Of a stretch of DNA of 64,000 bases, positions 35,724-46,909 are shown one piece after another; the first letter of the stretch is position 1, and each line of letters starts with the position of its first letter. The stretch is from positions 1-64,000 of the forward strand of contig CBFFRP010000407.1 of assembly GCA_965644295.1 (NCBI GenBank), written 5' to 3'. The translations under genes and the position numbers were made by a program. This stretch comes from Paraphysomonas bandaiensis. Lineage: Eukaryota; Chrysophyceae. The notes under the pieces are model-generated. The model was not told the DNA's origin. It ran no database searches and was given only the letters and a program-made list of their open reading frames with translations.

Positions 35724-36077
35724 TTAAGCGGAAGAAGTGAACTTAGTGACGGCCTTGGTACCCTCAGAGACGGCGTGCTTGGCGAGCTCACCAGGGAGCA
35801 TGAGACGAACTGCAGTCTGAATCTCTCTAGAGGACAGAGTAGACTTCTTGTTGTAACGAGCAAGACGAGAAGCCTCAGAAGCGATTCTCTCGAAGATATC
35901 GTTGACAAAAGAGTTCATGATGGACATTCCTCTCTTGGAGATACCAGTCTCAGGGTGAACCTGCTTAAGCACCTTGTACACGTAAGAAGAGTAGCTCTCC
36001 ACCCTCTTCTTGTGGCCTTTGCCAGCAGCCTTCTTGGCGGGAGCCTTTACGCTCTTCTTTCCAGGAGTCTTAGCCAT
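35724..36077 (-). CDS. Histone H2B, unit 2
   Basis: Protein identical to the unit 1 copy (117 residues) and with the same nucleotide sequence as far as I compared. It shares the divergent promoter 36078-36363 with H2A and ends in the histone stem-loop. Confidence 0.98.
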   Translation of the reverse strand: MAKTPGKKSVKAPAKKAAGKGHKKRVESYSSYVYKVLKQVHPETGISKRGMSIMNSFVNDIFERIASEASRLARYNKKSTLSSREIQTAVRLMLPGELAKHAVSEGTKAVTKFTSSA

Positions 36078-36363
36078 TTTGGTATTTCAAATTAATCGAT
36101 TTCAAATGAGAATTAATTTTGAAGGAAGCTCAGTGTTGATCCCAGACCCAAAAAATACAACTTTCAAAAACATCATATCTTGAGGAGTCAGATTTGAGCA
36201 TCTCTATCTGCTGATGATGAGGATGTTATAGCATCTCCAAAAAACGCATCTTGAGCAGTCAGTCATCACACATAATTTGAACCCAAAGAAGTGGCGAGTC
36301 ATCACAATTAAATCTCATCTCTTCTCAGAGTAACACTAATTGAAACCTACCAATAAATCAATA

Positions 36364-36744
36364 ATGCCTGCAAAGACTGGAAAATCTGGCCGTGGTGCCG
36401 GCAAGAAATCTACCTCTTCATCAGCCAAGGCTGGTCTTCAGTTCCCAGTTGGCCGTATCGGCAGATACCTGAAGAAGGGTCGATATGCTCCCAGAGTTGG
36501 TGCTGGTGCTCCCGTCTACCTTGCCTCTGTGCTTGAGTACCTCACTGCTGAGATTCTTGAGCTTGCTGGTAACGCTGCCAGGGACAACAAGAAGACCCGC
36601 ATCATCCCTCGCCACATTCAGCTGGCTGTTCGCAATGACGAGGAGCTCAATAAGCTTTTGGGCGGCGTCACCATCTCTCAGGGTGGTGTCCTCCCCAACA
36701 TCCACAATGTGCTCCTCCCCAAGAAGTCTCAGGCCAAGGCTTAA
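36364..36744 (+). CDS. Histone H2A, unit 2
   Basis: Protein identical to the unit 1 copy (126 residues from MPAKTG). The stem-loop follows at 36778. The promoter between it and H2B is one base shorter than in unit 1 because of an A-run change. Confidence 0.98.
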   Translation: MPAKTGKSGRGAGKKSTSSSAKAGLQFPVGRIGRYLKKGRYAPRVGAGAPVYLASVLEYLTAEILELAGNAARDNKKTRIIPRHIQLAVRNDEELNKLLGGVTISQGGVLPNIHNVLLPKKSQAKA

Positions 36745-36777
36745 GTGCAGTCGGTTATTTCAAAACTAAACAAAATA

Positions 36778-36793
36778 GGTGTTTATTAACACC
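36778..36793 (+). terminator. Histone 3' stem-loop of H2A, unit 2
   Basis: GGTGTTTATTAACACC, same as unit 1. Confidence 0.85.
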
Positions 36794-38726
36794 ACACAAT
36801 ACTTGGAATCGATTATAATGTCGCAGTCATGTTCAATGGATATAGTTTTATTTGTGACGTTTATACTTTACAACATATTGGTATCATGGTAGAAATATGT
36901 ATATACTACATACTTATTTCTTACCGTGTGTAAGAAACTTCAGAGTTTGGTAACAAGAGTTATTATTAGAATGTCGAGAGTATGTTAAACAGCTCACATG
37001 AATTACATCTTAAAAGTCTATGTGTTTTATCTCCTGAATGACTAACACTTCGTACAAAGTGAAGAAACTGACTTTACACAGCGTGTTCTGGATTGCGGCA
37101 ACGTCAGCCAACAAGAGAGCTCGACTTAGTACCTGTGGTTCAGCTACCACAGTTTGTTTATTATCAAAGCACAATCTTTAGTAGTACAAAGTTGATTATG
37201 ATACCTGAGCGTCGAAACATGAAAATCCATATCGTCTAGAATCGTTGGTATTCCTCCGAGCCAATTCCATATATATGCTCTTATTTGATGTGTGATACAT
37301 GCATACATGCTACTTTCCTCTATGAAGTTAACTACAAACTGTTCCAAGGTACGTACCTGTAGCTTGTTGATGCTCATTCTATTGTGTCTTAGAAAATATA
37401 ATGATAATCATAAACTACTCTTCATAAGCACATAACTCATCTGTAATCTGTACTATTATAACATCGAACAATTATGCATTAAGATATTAAGATTCATCTT
37501 AATATAAGATAATATATGTATGTGATGTATTAAGCTCCATGAAATATATCATGAACTGAATTAATGATTGTATCTGTTGAAGATACTTGATCGTCATCAT
37601 AACGATCGTCAGTTCTGCTTCTAACTATTTTGTTGTGAGTGATAGTTATGTTCTGCAACGACGAACACATACACATACATCAGAATGCTTACCTCGCTAC
37701 AATCAGACTCTAATAGCAGGGGCCAGTCAAGAATATATTGGAATATATTGCAATTGGTTATTTTAGCTTGCTACAATATTATATTGATTATTATTTTAAT
37801 CATAATATTGCAATATAAATATGTGTTTGGCTGGCCCTGCTATCCCCCAAGATGTTAACTACAAACTACTCCGAAGTACGTATTTGTAGCTTGTTGATGC
37901 TTATCGCCAGCAGCTATCCTGTACTCTGTGTCTCTGTGTCTCTGTGAACTGTGTGTTAGAGTTCGACATTTCACTGAAGTTAACTTTGCTCTACATGTAA
38001 ACGTAAACTTTAATCATGCTTTGTTGAACAGAATACTTTCAAGTAAGAAATTAAAATTAATAGTCTGAACACCTATTCCACATTATTAATCACTTCAATT
38101 GCACTATATATACGCATCATACTGCAGAACTCAACACTGTGTACTGTGTAGCAATAACGAAATAAAGAATCTACGAAAGTGTAAATACTGTAAGGAATAA
38201 AAAAATAAAATATGCAAATAAACTGTAAATAATACAGTAGCTGTTTAAGATATATATGACTTGTGTAGAGGATTACAGGTATTGATGTGTCGCTACAATC
38301 AGACTCTAATATTACCCGAGTAATGCAGTAAACAGAGACTCAATGCCGTATCAACGGAGAATTTTATGCCAACACTCTATAAACACACAATAGAGAGCGA
38401 AATCGAGTTCACATTATTGTGTCTTCAGTTATGAGTTTACTCCCACACGTATATATTAATAAAAAACTATTAACGTACTACTATGGAGGAACTCTTAAAA
38501 TTATAGTACAACTTGAATTTATCAAGTGTTGTCTCCTCATCATAGCACCTTATGTCGTAGGATTATTATTATTTCATAGGCAACTATATATTATGCATTA
38601 TTGTCATCATGTTGTTGTAAAACACATAATTTACCGACGTAATTTTTTATGTCAACCTCTGATTAACTTGACTTGTAGAGAAGTATAGTAGGTATTGGTG
38701 ATTGATGTGTCACTACAATCACCTCA
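36794..38726. other. Non-coding spacer of histone unit 2
   Basis: Near copy of 32204-34136 and, like it, without a supported gene. It differs by small indels such as a short extra segment near 38395 (GAGAGCGAAATC). It contains the second MITE copy. Confidence 0.5.
37714..37842. mobile_element. MITE-like element, unit 2 copy
   Basis: Copy of the element at 33124 carried along by unit duplication. The left repeat has one extra G (GCAGGGGCCAGTCAA) and the right has TTGGCTGGCCCTGC, so the inverted repeats are now imperfect. Confidence 0.65.
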
Positions 38727-39000
38727 TTGGGCTGCCTTCTGCTGAAGTCAACCATCCGGGATGTTCACCTCTTAAGGACTCAAAAATCCTGAAGTTAGCA
38801 GATGTCAGGTATATATCAACATTCTGATTTTGCTCCCTGCGTTTGCTTTTTTTGAATGTGATACAGTTAAAACGGAGGTGGTCAAACCTTGGTACTCTTG
38901 CGGCGACGCACAAACAGCCTCCGTATAGCATCAAATATAGTAGAATATTAGTAGTAAAAAAGTACTAGATAGATTGCTTTTTAGTTTTAACACTACTTAC
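38727..39000 (+). mobile_element. Retroelement 3' region, family R, unit 2
   Basis: Same blocks as 34137-34311 and then the tail: GCGGCGACGCACAAACAG, ATAGTAGAATATTAG, ending near GCCAATTGCTAAATAATC. This end is a variant of the family terminus. Confidence 0.6.
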
Positions 39001-39083
39001 ATATGCCAATTGCTAAATAATCAGACATTATAATAATATACCTAACTTAAATCGCATCATATATTAATATAAACAACACCCAC

Positions 39084-39485
39084 TGTCACGCATTAAAGAA
39101 AGGTATTTATCACACAGCAAGGGGTAACTCTATAATTGCAAATAATAATGCTATATATGCGGTTATTTATCTATACAGTATTTCACTTTTATTATGTTCT
39201 ATCTCGAGTCAATTAAAACCCTATATATTATTATTATATTATCATTATGATGGCGATCTTGAATCCTCAACAGATACTATCATTATGATCTACGCCTCGA
39301 CCTTTACCCTAAAGGGCGCCCCTCTAGTTGCTATGTATAATTTCTTAGCTGCCAAAACACAGCTTACTATAGACACTCCAGCGACTATGATTCCAAATAT
39401 GGAGAAGTCATTCTCTTGTGCAAATATGAGTAGCATTTGCTCTCAAATACCAGAATCAAATCGATATTTCCAATATATTTAACTG
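39084..39485. repeat. AT-rich repeat beginning GTCACGCATTAAAG, unit 2
   Basis: Copy of 34312-34715. The longer frame seen in unit 1 is limited to 65 codons here (39285-39482). Confidence 0.55.
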
Positions 39486-39667
39486 CCAATTAATTGGATT
39501 GCCAATGTAATTAATTTGTTTCGATAGTGATAATTCCAATTATTATTAGATATTTTTGCCAATTAATTGGCTGGCTAAATTATATATAGCATCTTAAGAT
39601 GTATAGCTACTGATCATAGATACAAACCCATTATCACAAGTTTGGATGTATATTGAAAGTCGTATTA

Positions 39668-40125
39668 TATAGCAATAGGCGTTAAAAACCTGCACCAATG
39701 TAGTGGCTAGTTGAATGCTAGACATACTATTTAGACCTCCTCTACCCATAACTAATCAGCACAAATTCTATTATCCTACTATTTAACGCTACAGAAGCTG
39801 CTTGTGCGTCGCCGCAAGCACCAAGGTGCGACCACTTCCGTTCTTAGTGTTGATTGTGAGTTTAGCCGTGATCGTGTGTCCTTGGACTCACTGGCGCGTG
39901 TTATCAGGGGGTCTTCCCTAGGGATGAGATTCCACCAGGCTCTGAGATACAGGGTTCTGTATTAAGGTCCTAAGTGTAACGAGTGCTAGATGTGTGTGCT
40001 GAGAGGTGGGTGGAGAGGTGGAATGTGGCATTGGTCTCAGTGCACCGTTTGGGCCTCAGGCATAGGTAGAGTTGCCGGAGACAGCGTCGTTGTCGAGGTC
40101 TGAAGGTTTCGTGCGGGCCGGTGAT
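39668..40125 (-). mobile_element. Retroelement ORF end and 3' tail, family R, left arm
   Basis: On the - strand the segment QRRCLRQLYLCLRPKRCT aligns with QRRRLRQLYLLPRPHRST in the ORF at 42717-43748. It is followed by the same 3' untranslated blocks and the CGCCTATTGCTA end. The frame is degenerate. Confidence 0.75.
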
Positions 40126-40179
40126 AACTTTCTGTGTGTATGAGTGGTGAATGTATGTGCACACAGGCATGGGATCATT

Positions 40180-40355
40180 CCTTGTCGTAAGTGTGTCATG
40201 ATAATTTTGATTCTGCAGAACGAACGCTCCACAATGTTTGTTGTACTTTATATTTGGTCGATTTTTATTTGGTATCAAGCTGTCGTCTTATCTTCTTGCT
40301 GGCTCTATGGCTTTCAAAAGCAGCAGCAGCAGTGTTTCTTACATTTGACACTTTG
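40180..40355 (-). pseudogene. Decayed coding fragment related to 63004-63288
   Basis: On the - strand VRNTAAAAFESHRASKKIRR aligns with VRNAAAAFDSHRATKKSRR in the 63-kb fragment. A TAA stop follows soon after (QLDTK then stop). Mirror copy in the right arm at about 46910-47040. Family unknown. Confidence 0.45.
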
Positions 40356-40776
40356 ATGGCATTCTAATATACAACATGAATAGCGTTCTTCGTTGCAGGT
40401 ATCTAGTTATGTTATAATAGTAGATGAGTTATGTACATGATTAGGAGGAGTAGTTTATGATTAATCAAGTATATTTTCTATGACACACTAACATGAGCAA
40501 AATATATCAATATATTGTAGCAAGCAAAAATAAACAATTCCAATATAATGTTGACTGCCCCTGGCTAAATGTGCTTGTAATGAGTAGCCTAGAACTGTCC
40601 ACATTCATCACAGAATACTATCATAAGTACAGAATACATATTTGATAATGATCTTTGCAAGTACCATCGCATACATACACCAATAGTAAAATAGCTAAAC
40701 AATTACCGATGAATACTTCGCAACATCCACTGCATATATTGTAACACAAATATGCTACAGGTATCCATCAAAATGT

Positions 40777-40792
40777 GGTGTTGATAAACACC
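40777..40792 (-). terminator. Histone 3' stem-loop of H2B, unit 3
   Basis: Same stem and loop as unit 1. Confidence 0.85.
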
Positions 40793-40825
40793 TATTTTTA
40801 TTTTGAGTTGCGTCAATACACACAC

Positions 40826-41179
40826 TTAAGCGGAAGAAGTGAACTTAGTGACGGCCTTGGTACCCTCAGAGACGGCGTGCTTGGCGAGCTCACCAGGGAG
40901 CATGAGACGAACTGCAGTCTGAATCTCTCTAGAGGACAGAGTAGACTTCTTGTTGTAACGAGCAAGACGAGAAGCCTCAGAAGCGATTCTCTCGAAGATA
41001 TCGTTGACAAAAGAGTTCATGATAGACATTCCTCTCTTGGAGATACCAGTCTCAGGGTGAACCTGCTTAAGCACCTTGTACACGTAAGAAGAGTAGCTCT
41101 CCACCCTCTTCTTGTGGCCTTTGCCAGCAGCCTTCTTGGCGGGAGCCTTTACGCTCTTCTTTCCAGGAGTCTTAGCCAT
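40826..41179 (-). CDS. Histone H2B, unit 3
   Basis: Protein identical to units 1 and 2. It carries a silent change (Ser codon TCT instead of TCC in GMSIM) that is shared only with the inverted unit 4, so units 3 and 4 are the most recent pair. Confidence 0.98.
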   Translation of the reverse strand: MAKTPGKKSVKAPAKKAAGKGHKKRVESYSSYVYKVLKQVHPETGISKRGMSIMNSFVNDIFERIASEASRLARYNKKSTLSSREIQTAVRLMLPGELAKHAVSEGTKAVTKFTSSA

Positions 41180-41465
41180 TTTGGTATTTCAAATTAATCG
41201 ATTTCAAATGAGAATTAATTTTGAAGGAAGCTCAGTGTTGATCCCAGACCCAAAAAATACAACTTTCAAAAACATCATATCTTGAGGAGTCAGATTTGAG
41301 CATCTCTATCTGCTGATGATGAGGATGTTATAGCATCTCCAAAAAACGCATCTTGAGCAGTCAGTCATCACACATAATTTGAACCCAAAGAAGTGGCGAG
41401 TCATCACAATTAAATCTCATCTCTTCTCAGAGTAACACTAATTGAAACCTACCAATAAATCAATA

Positions 41466-41846
41466 ATGCCTGCAAAGACTGGAAAATCTGGCCGTGGTGC
41501 CGGCAAGAAATCTACCTCTTCATCAGCCAAGGCTGGTCTTCAGTTCCCAGTTGGCCGTATCGGCAGATACCTGAAGAAGGGTCGATATGCTCCCAGAGTT
41601 GGTGCTGGTGCTCCCGTCTACCTTGCCTCTGTGCTTGAGTACCTCACTGCTGAGATTCTTGAGCTTGCTGGTAACGCTGCCAGGGACAACAAGAAGACCC
41701 GCATCATCCCTCGCCACATTCAGCTGGCTGTTCGCAATGACGAGGAGCTCAATAAGCTTTTGGGCGGCGTCACCATCTCTCAGGGTGGTGTCCTCCCCAA
41801 CATCCACAATGTGCTCCTCCCCAAGAAGTCTCAGGCCAAGGCTTAA
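41466..41846 (+). CDS. Histone H2A, unit 3
   Basis: Protein identical to the other copies (126 residues). The stem-loop follows at 41880. The downstream spacer departs from units 1 and 2 after about 42095 by scattered substitutions and a deletion near 42405. Confidence 0.98.
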   Translation: MPAKTGKSGRGAGKKSTSSSAKAGLQFPVGRIGRYLKKGRYAPRVGAGAPVYLASVLEYLTAEILELAGNAARDNKKTRIIPRHIQLAVRNDEELNKLLGGVTISQGGVLPNIHNVLLPKKSQAKA

Positions 41847-41879
41847 GTGCAGTCGGTTATTTCAAAACTAAACAAAATA

Positions 41880-41895
41880 GGTGTTTATTAACACC
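41880..41895 (+). terminator. Histone 3' stem-loop of H2A, unit 3
   Basis: GGTGTTTATTAACACC, same as unit 1. Confidence 0.85.
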
Positions 41896-42716
41896 ACACA
41901 ATACTTGGAATCGATTATAATGTCGCAGTCATGTTCAATGGATATAGTTTTATTTGTGACGTTTATACTTTACAACATATTGGTATCATGGTAGAAATAT
42001 GTATATACTACATACTTATTTCTTACCGTGTGTAAGAAACTTCAGAGTTTGGTAACAAGAGTTATTATTAGAATGTCGAGAGTATGTTAAACAGCTCGCA
42101 TGAAGTACACCTTAAAAGTCTATGTGTTTCATCTCCTGAATGCATAACACTTCGTACAAAGTGAAGAAACTGACTTTACACAGCGTGTTCTGGATTGCGG
42201 CAACGCCAGCAAACAAGAGAGCTCGACTTAGTACCTGTGGTTCAGCTACCACAGCTTGTATATTATCAAAGCACAATCTTTAGTAGTACAAAGTTGATTA
42301 TGATACCTGAGCGTCGAAACATGAAAATCCATATCGTCTAGAATCGTTGGTATTCCTCCGAGCCAATTCCATATATATGCTCTTATTTGATGTGTGATAC
42401 ATGCTACATATATTGCTCATGCTAGTGTGTCTTAGAACATATAATTGATTAATTATAAACTACTCTTCATAATCACCTTACTCATGTACTACTATTATAA
42501 CATCGAACAATTATGATAACTACCTGCAACGAAGAACACATACATCAGAATGCTGCAGACCTCATACCACTCTCAGATGACATTGTTCCTACTATGTGGT
42601 TTAGAGTTGATCATACGGCTGTAGCGCAGTGCCTCATACAGTGGTCTGAGGAGAATGGACTGAGTCGTGTGTAGAGGTAACAAGAAGTACAAGCAGACTA
42701 AAAATATACCACCTTG

Positions 42717-43748
42717 ATGTGGTCGCACCTTGGTGCTTGCGGTGATCGAGCGCCTGGCTACTGGACCAATAGCGGAGTACACCTCCCGCGCAAACTAGCT
42801 CAAGCGGATGGCAGTGCATCCAAAGACAAACTCAGCTCAAATCTACGCCAAAGAATACTCAACACGGCACTGACATGGGACAAATCTTTCTGTATAGGGA
42901 GGAACCGGGCCAAAACCAAACAGGGGCTTGACCTGACCAAAGCCGCATGCTCTGACTGCGGGTTTCGACTAGATTCCCTAAAACATATGTGCCTCGACTG
43001 CACACATGAATCCATCACCCAAATAAGGGAAACTGCATTTCAATCGCATAAAAATGTGCTACACGAAATACAGAGAACTCAGACCTTACCCAACTGGATC
43101 ACATCTGCACTACGGAGACTCTCCAGCAGAGCCTGGAATCCCTCCATCCCACAGGTCGAGAGATACTGGACTGGAACCATCACAGCAGCCCAACTGGAAA
43201 CGGTCTTCGGAGATGACATACACAACCACCTGACGGCTCACAGTCTACGGACCCTAGAAACAGTGGTTATTAATCTCCTGCAACCGCTTTACACTGCAGC
43301 GAAGCTTATGTTACAGGATCGCGGTTGTCGCTATATCACCATGTCCAAAAGGCCGCCCAGGCTACTCCCGAGACCCCGTCCGAAACGCAGTCAGTCAAGA
43401 CAACGTCCGAGAGTCCTTAGATTACTAGGGGTCCAACGAAGACCCCCCACAGCGTATCCGACTCCAGACACACGTGCACACCTCACAGGTCCTACCCGAC
43501 AGAACATTGGACTGCCCAGACCTCCACAACGCCGACGGCTTCGACAACTCTATCTACTCCCGCGGCCCCACAGGAGCACAGTAACACAGACTACAAACCC
43601 AACTCCTCCTCCCAACAATCCCCACCACTCTCAACCCACTCATCTGGAACTAGGTGCACTCAGGACCCTAATTCAGAATGCTGAGCCCCCTCCAAAACCA
43701 ATGGAGTACCATCCCAAGGGGAGACCTCCAGACCACATGCGCCTGTGA
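42717..43748 (+). mobile_element. Retroelement ORF, C-terminal part with zinc-knuckle motif (non-LTR-like)
   Basis: Open for about 343 codons. CSDCGFRLDSLKHMCLDC fits the C-x2-C-x8-H-x2-C pattern found after reverse transcriptase in many non-LTR elements (zf-RVT type). It is followed by a helical part (WNPSIPQVERYW) and a Pro/Arg-rich end. No reverse-transcriptase or endonuclease motif is visible, so the element is 5'-truncated. The apparent start lies inside a copy of the family motif GCACCTTGGTGCTTGCGG, so the first dozen residues are probably not native. The C-terminal end recurs, decayed, at 39970-40110 and 47130-47215. It is richer in G and C than the surrounding DNA. Confidence 0.65.
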
Positions 43749-43990
43749 GTCCAGGACCCACGTTAATGGCGAATTAATTTATACACACAAAAGAACGGAA
43801 GTGGTTGCACCTTGGTGCTTGCGGCGTCGCACAAGTAGCTTCTGTAGCGTCAAATAGTAGGATAAAAGAGTTTGCATTGATTAGTTACGGGTAGTAGTCT
43901 AACTAGTATGACTAGCATTCCACTAGCCACTAATGGGTGCCGGCTTTCAACGCCTACTGCTAAATAACAAGACTTTCAATATATGATGCA
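43749..43990 (+). mobile_element. 3' untranslated tail of the retroelement
   Basis: After the stop codon come GAACGGAAGTGG, GCACCTTGGTGCTTGCGG, GCTTCTGTAGCGTC, AATAGTAGGATA, and the end TTTCAACGCCTACTGCTAAAT. The same order is seen at every family R copy, which identifies those copies as 3' ends. Part of the motif also lies just before the ORF (42718-42745). Confidence 0.7.
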
Positions 43991-44280
43991 CAAACAACTT
44001 CCTTGATAGCGTGCATATTGATGTAGTCGTGATCAACGCAATCATAACATTGATATTAGCTTTAATTAGTTTTATACCAAGATTTATTTTTAATAGCGGG
44101 ACTGTGGTAAGGGCACTTCAGCGCAATACTCTACTGCAGGAAAGGAAGCAGCACATTGAAATCGTATGTAAGGTATAATATTGTTGCGATTCTTACAAAC
44201 AATGATTCAAAAATACTATTGTAATAATAGAACACTACTTTTGTATTTGGCCAATCTGAATTATATCACTACAACTACGA

Positions 44281-44610
44281 ATTGTTTCCTAGCTTGAGGG
44301 TTGAAAACCAATAAATTGACAGTTATTGAAATAATAATTGTTATTGAATTTGAGACAGCGAATATTTATTGCAACTATAATTTTCAAATATATTGGAAAT
44401 ATACCGATTTGATCCGGGCAAGTTAAAATTGGAGAGCAAATCTTTTGAATACAATAGATATAACAGATACAAATTATATTACACAACAGTACCATAGATA
44501 TAATCGGGTTTTAATTGTCACGAGATAGAACATAATATAAGTGATATATTGCTTTTATAGTTACCCCCTGTGTGATATAAGCCTTTAATGCGTGACATTA
44601 GGTACTGTTT
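44281..44610. repeat. Old reversed copy of the GTCACGCATTAAAG repeat
   Basis: On the - strand it follows the order of 34312-34715 with many changes (AATGCGTGAC, GGGGGTAACTAT, TTATGTTCTATCTCGTGAC, AATCGGTATATTTCC). No intact reading frame. Confidence 0.5.
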
Positions 44611-45353
44611 ATATAAATTGGTGATATAAGTTAGGCATCGCAAGACACTACTTATCTGTGTATTGCTGACTTACGTATATTAAGCTCGTGTTGTTGTAGG
44701 GTGATTGCAGCGACACATCAATCACCAATATCTATAATTATCTTAAACGGATACTGCATATATACATGACTTATATGATTATGAAGAGTAGTTTATAATT
44801 AATCAATTATATGTTCTAAGACACACTAGCATGAGCAATATATGTAGCATGTATCACATCAAATAAGAGCATATATATGGAATTGGCTCGGAGGAATACC
44901 AACGATTCTAGACGACATGGATTTTCATGTTTCGACGCTCAGGTATCATAATCAACTTTGTACTACTAAAGATTGTGCTTTGATAATATACAAGCTGTGG
45001 TAGCTGAACCACAGGTACTAAGTCGAGCTCTCTTGTTTGCTGGCGTTGCCGCAATCCAGAACACGCTGTGTAAAGTCAGTTTCTTCACTTTGTACGAAGT
45101 GTTATGCATTCAGGAGATGAAACACATAGACTTTTAAGGTGTACTTCATGCGAGCTGTTTAACATACTCTCGACATTCTAATAATAACTCTTGTTACCAA
45201 ACTCTGAAGTTTCTTACACACGGTAAGAAATAAGTATGTAGTATATACATATTTCTACCATGATACCAATATGTTGTAAAGTATAAACGTCACAAATAAA
45301 ACTATATCCATTGAACATGACTGCGACATTATAATCGATTCCAAGTATTGTGT

Positions 45354-45369
45354 GGTGTTAATAAACACC
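45354..45369 (-). terminator. Histone 3' stem-loop of H2A, unit 4
   Basis: On the - strand GGTGTTTATTAACACC, as in the other units. Confidence 0.85.
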
Positions 45370-45402
45370 TATTTTGTTTAGTTTTGAAATAACCGACTGC
45401 AC

Positions 45403-45783
45403 TTAAGCCTTGGCCTGAGACTTCTTGGGGAGGAGCACATTGTGGATGTTGGGGAGGACACCACCCTGAGAGATGGTGACGCCGCCCAAAAGCTTATTGA
45501 GCTCCTCGTCATTGCGAACAGCCAGCTGAATGTGGCGAGGGATGATGCGGGTCTTCTTGTTGTCCCTGGCAGCGTTACCAGCAAGCTCAAGAATCTCAGC
45601 AGTGAGGTACTCAAGCACAGAGGCAAGGTAGACGGGAGCACCAGCACCAACTCTGGGAGCATATCGACCCTTCTTCAGGTATCTGCCGATACGGCCAACT
45701 GGGAACTGAAGACCAGCCTTGGCTGATGAAGAGGTAGATTTCTTGCCGGCACCACGGCCAGATTTTCCAGTCTTTGCAGGCAT
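45403..45783 (-). CDS. Histone H2A, unit 4 (inverted)
   Basis: Protein identical to the other three copies, on the opposite strand. The shared promoter to H2B spans 45784-46069 with both ATCTTGAGSAGTCAG words kept. Confidence 0.98.
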   Translation of the reverse strand: MPAKTGKSGRGAGKKSTSSSAKAGLQFPVGRIGRYLKKGRYAPRVGAGAPVYLASVLEYLTAEILELAGNAARDNKKTRIIPRHIQLAVRNDEELNKLLGGVTISQGGVLPNIHNVLLPKKSQAKA

Positions 45784-46069
45784 TATTGATTTATTGGTAG
45801 GTTTCAATTAGTGTTACTCTGAGAAGAGATGAGATTTAATTGTGATGACTCGCCACTTCTTTGGGTTCAAATTATGTGTGATGACTGACTGCTCAAGATG
45901 CGTTTTTTGGAGATGCTATAACATCCTCATCATCAGCAGATAGAGATGCTCAAATCTGACTCCTCAAGATATGATGTTTTTGAAAGTTGTATTTTTTGGG
46001 TCTGGGATCAACACTGAGCTTCCTTCAAAATTAATTCTCATTTGAAATCGATTAATTTGAAATACCAAA

Positions 46070-46423
46070 ATGGCTAAGACTCCTGGAAAGAAGAGCGTAA
46101 AGGCTCCCGCCAAGAAGGCTGCTGGCAAAGGCCACAAGAAGAGGGTGGAGAGCTACTCTTCTTACGTGTACAAGGTGCTTAAGCAGGTTCACCCTGAGAC
46201 TGGTATCTCCAAGAGAGGAATGTCTATCATGAACTCTTTTGTCAACGATATCTTCGAGAGAATCGCTTCTGAGGCTTCTCGTCTTGCTCGTTACAACAAG
46301 AAGTCTACTCTGTCCTCTAGAGAGATTCAGACTGCAGTTCGTCTCATGCTCCCTGGTGAGCTCGCCAAGCACGCCGTCTCTGAGGGTACCAAGGCCGTCA
46401 CTAAGTTCACTTCTTCCGCTTAA
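46070..46423 (+). CDS. Histone H2B, unit 4 (inverted)
   Basis: Protein identical to the other copies. It has the same silent TCT change as unit 3. The stem-loop follows at 46457. Confidence 0.98.
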   Translation: MAKTPGKKSVKAPAKKAAGKGHKKRVESYSSYVYKVLKQVHPETGISKRGMSIMNSFVNDIFERIASEASRLARYNKKSTLSSREIQTAVRLMLPGELAKHAVSEGTKAVTKFTSSA

Positions 46424-46456
46424 GTGTGTGTATTGACGCAACTCAAAATAAAAATA

Positions 46457-46472
46457 GGTGTTTATCAACACC
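46457..46472 (+). terminator. Histone 3' stem-loop of H2B, unit 4
   Basis: GGTGTTTATCAACACC after AAAATAAAAATA, as in unit 1. Confidence 0.85.
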
Positions 46473-46909
46473 ACATTTTGATGGATACCTGTAGCATATT
46501 TGTGTTACAATATATGCAGTGGATGTTGCGAAGTATTCATCGGTAATTGTTTAGCTATTTTACTATTGGTGTATGTATGCGATGGTACTTGCAAAGATCA
46601 TTATCAAATATGTATTCTGTACTTATGATAGTATTCTGTGATGAATGTGGACAGTTCTAGGCTACTCATTACAAGCACATTTAGCCAGGGGCAGTCAACA
46701 TTATATTGGAATTGTTTATTTTTGCTTGCTACAATATATTGATATATTTTGCTCATGTTAGTGTGTCATAGAAAATATACTTGATTAATCATAAACTACT
46801 ACTCCTAATCACGTACATAACTCATCTACTATTATAACATAACTAGATACCTGCAACGAAGAACGCTATTCATGTTGTATATTAGAATGCCATCAAAGTG
46901 TCAAATGTA

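Larger units (their letters stand above)
35584..40685. repeat. Histone tandem unit 2 (about 5.10 kb)
   Basis: Direct repeat of unit 1. The extra length relative to unit 1 comes from a retroelement tail segment (about 38898-39083) and a 331-bp stretch (about 40033-40363) missing from the corresponding place in unit 1. Otherwise near identity extends through genes and spacer alike. Confidence 0.9.
39486..42475. repeat. Left arm of the histone palindrome (about 2.99 kb)
   Basis: The reverse complement of 44776-47761. It holds the distal retroelement tail, the AT repeat, H2B, the shared promoter, H2A and the start of the downstream spacer. The distal edge lies at AATTAATTGGATTGCC and the proximal edge at CTCTTCATAATCA; beyond both, sequences are unrelated. 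Confidence 0.92.
42476..44775. other. Unique spacer of the histone palindrome (2.3 kb)
   Basis: Holds the retroelement ORF (42717-43748) and its 3' tail to about 43975, an undistinguished stretch, and a reversed, old copy of the GTCACGCATTAAAG repeat at about 44281-44610. None of this occurs between the other histone units in this arrangement. Confidence 0.8.

Noticed and set aside
40033-40363. Transposon insertion with a 7-bp target duplication (TGGCATT)
   Set aside because: The retroelement ORF end continues across the left junction, so the longer form is ancestral and the short form is a deletion.
42717-43748. Host gene of 343 codons
   Set aside because: The start lies in a repeat motif, the C-terminus recurs in decayed copies, and the zinc-knuckle pattern fits a retroelement.
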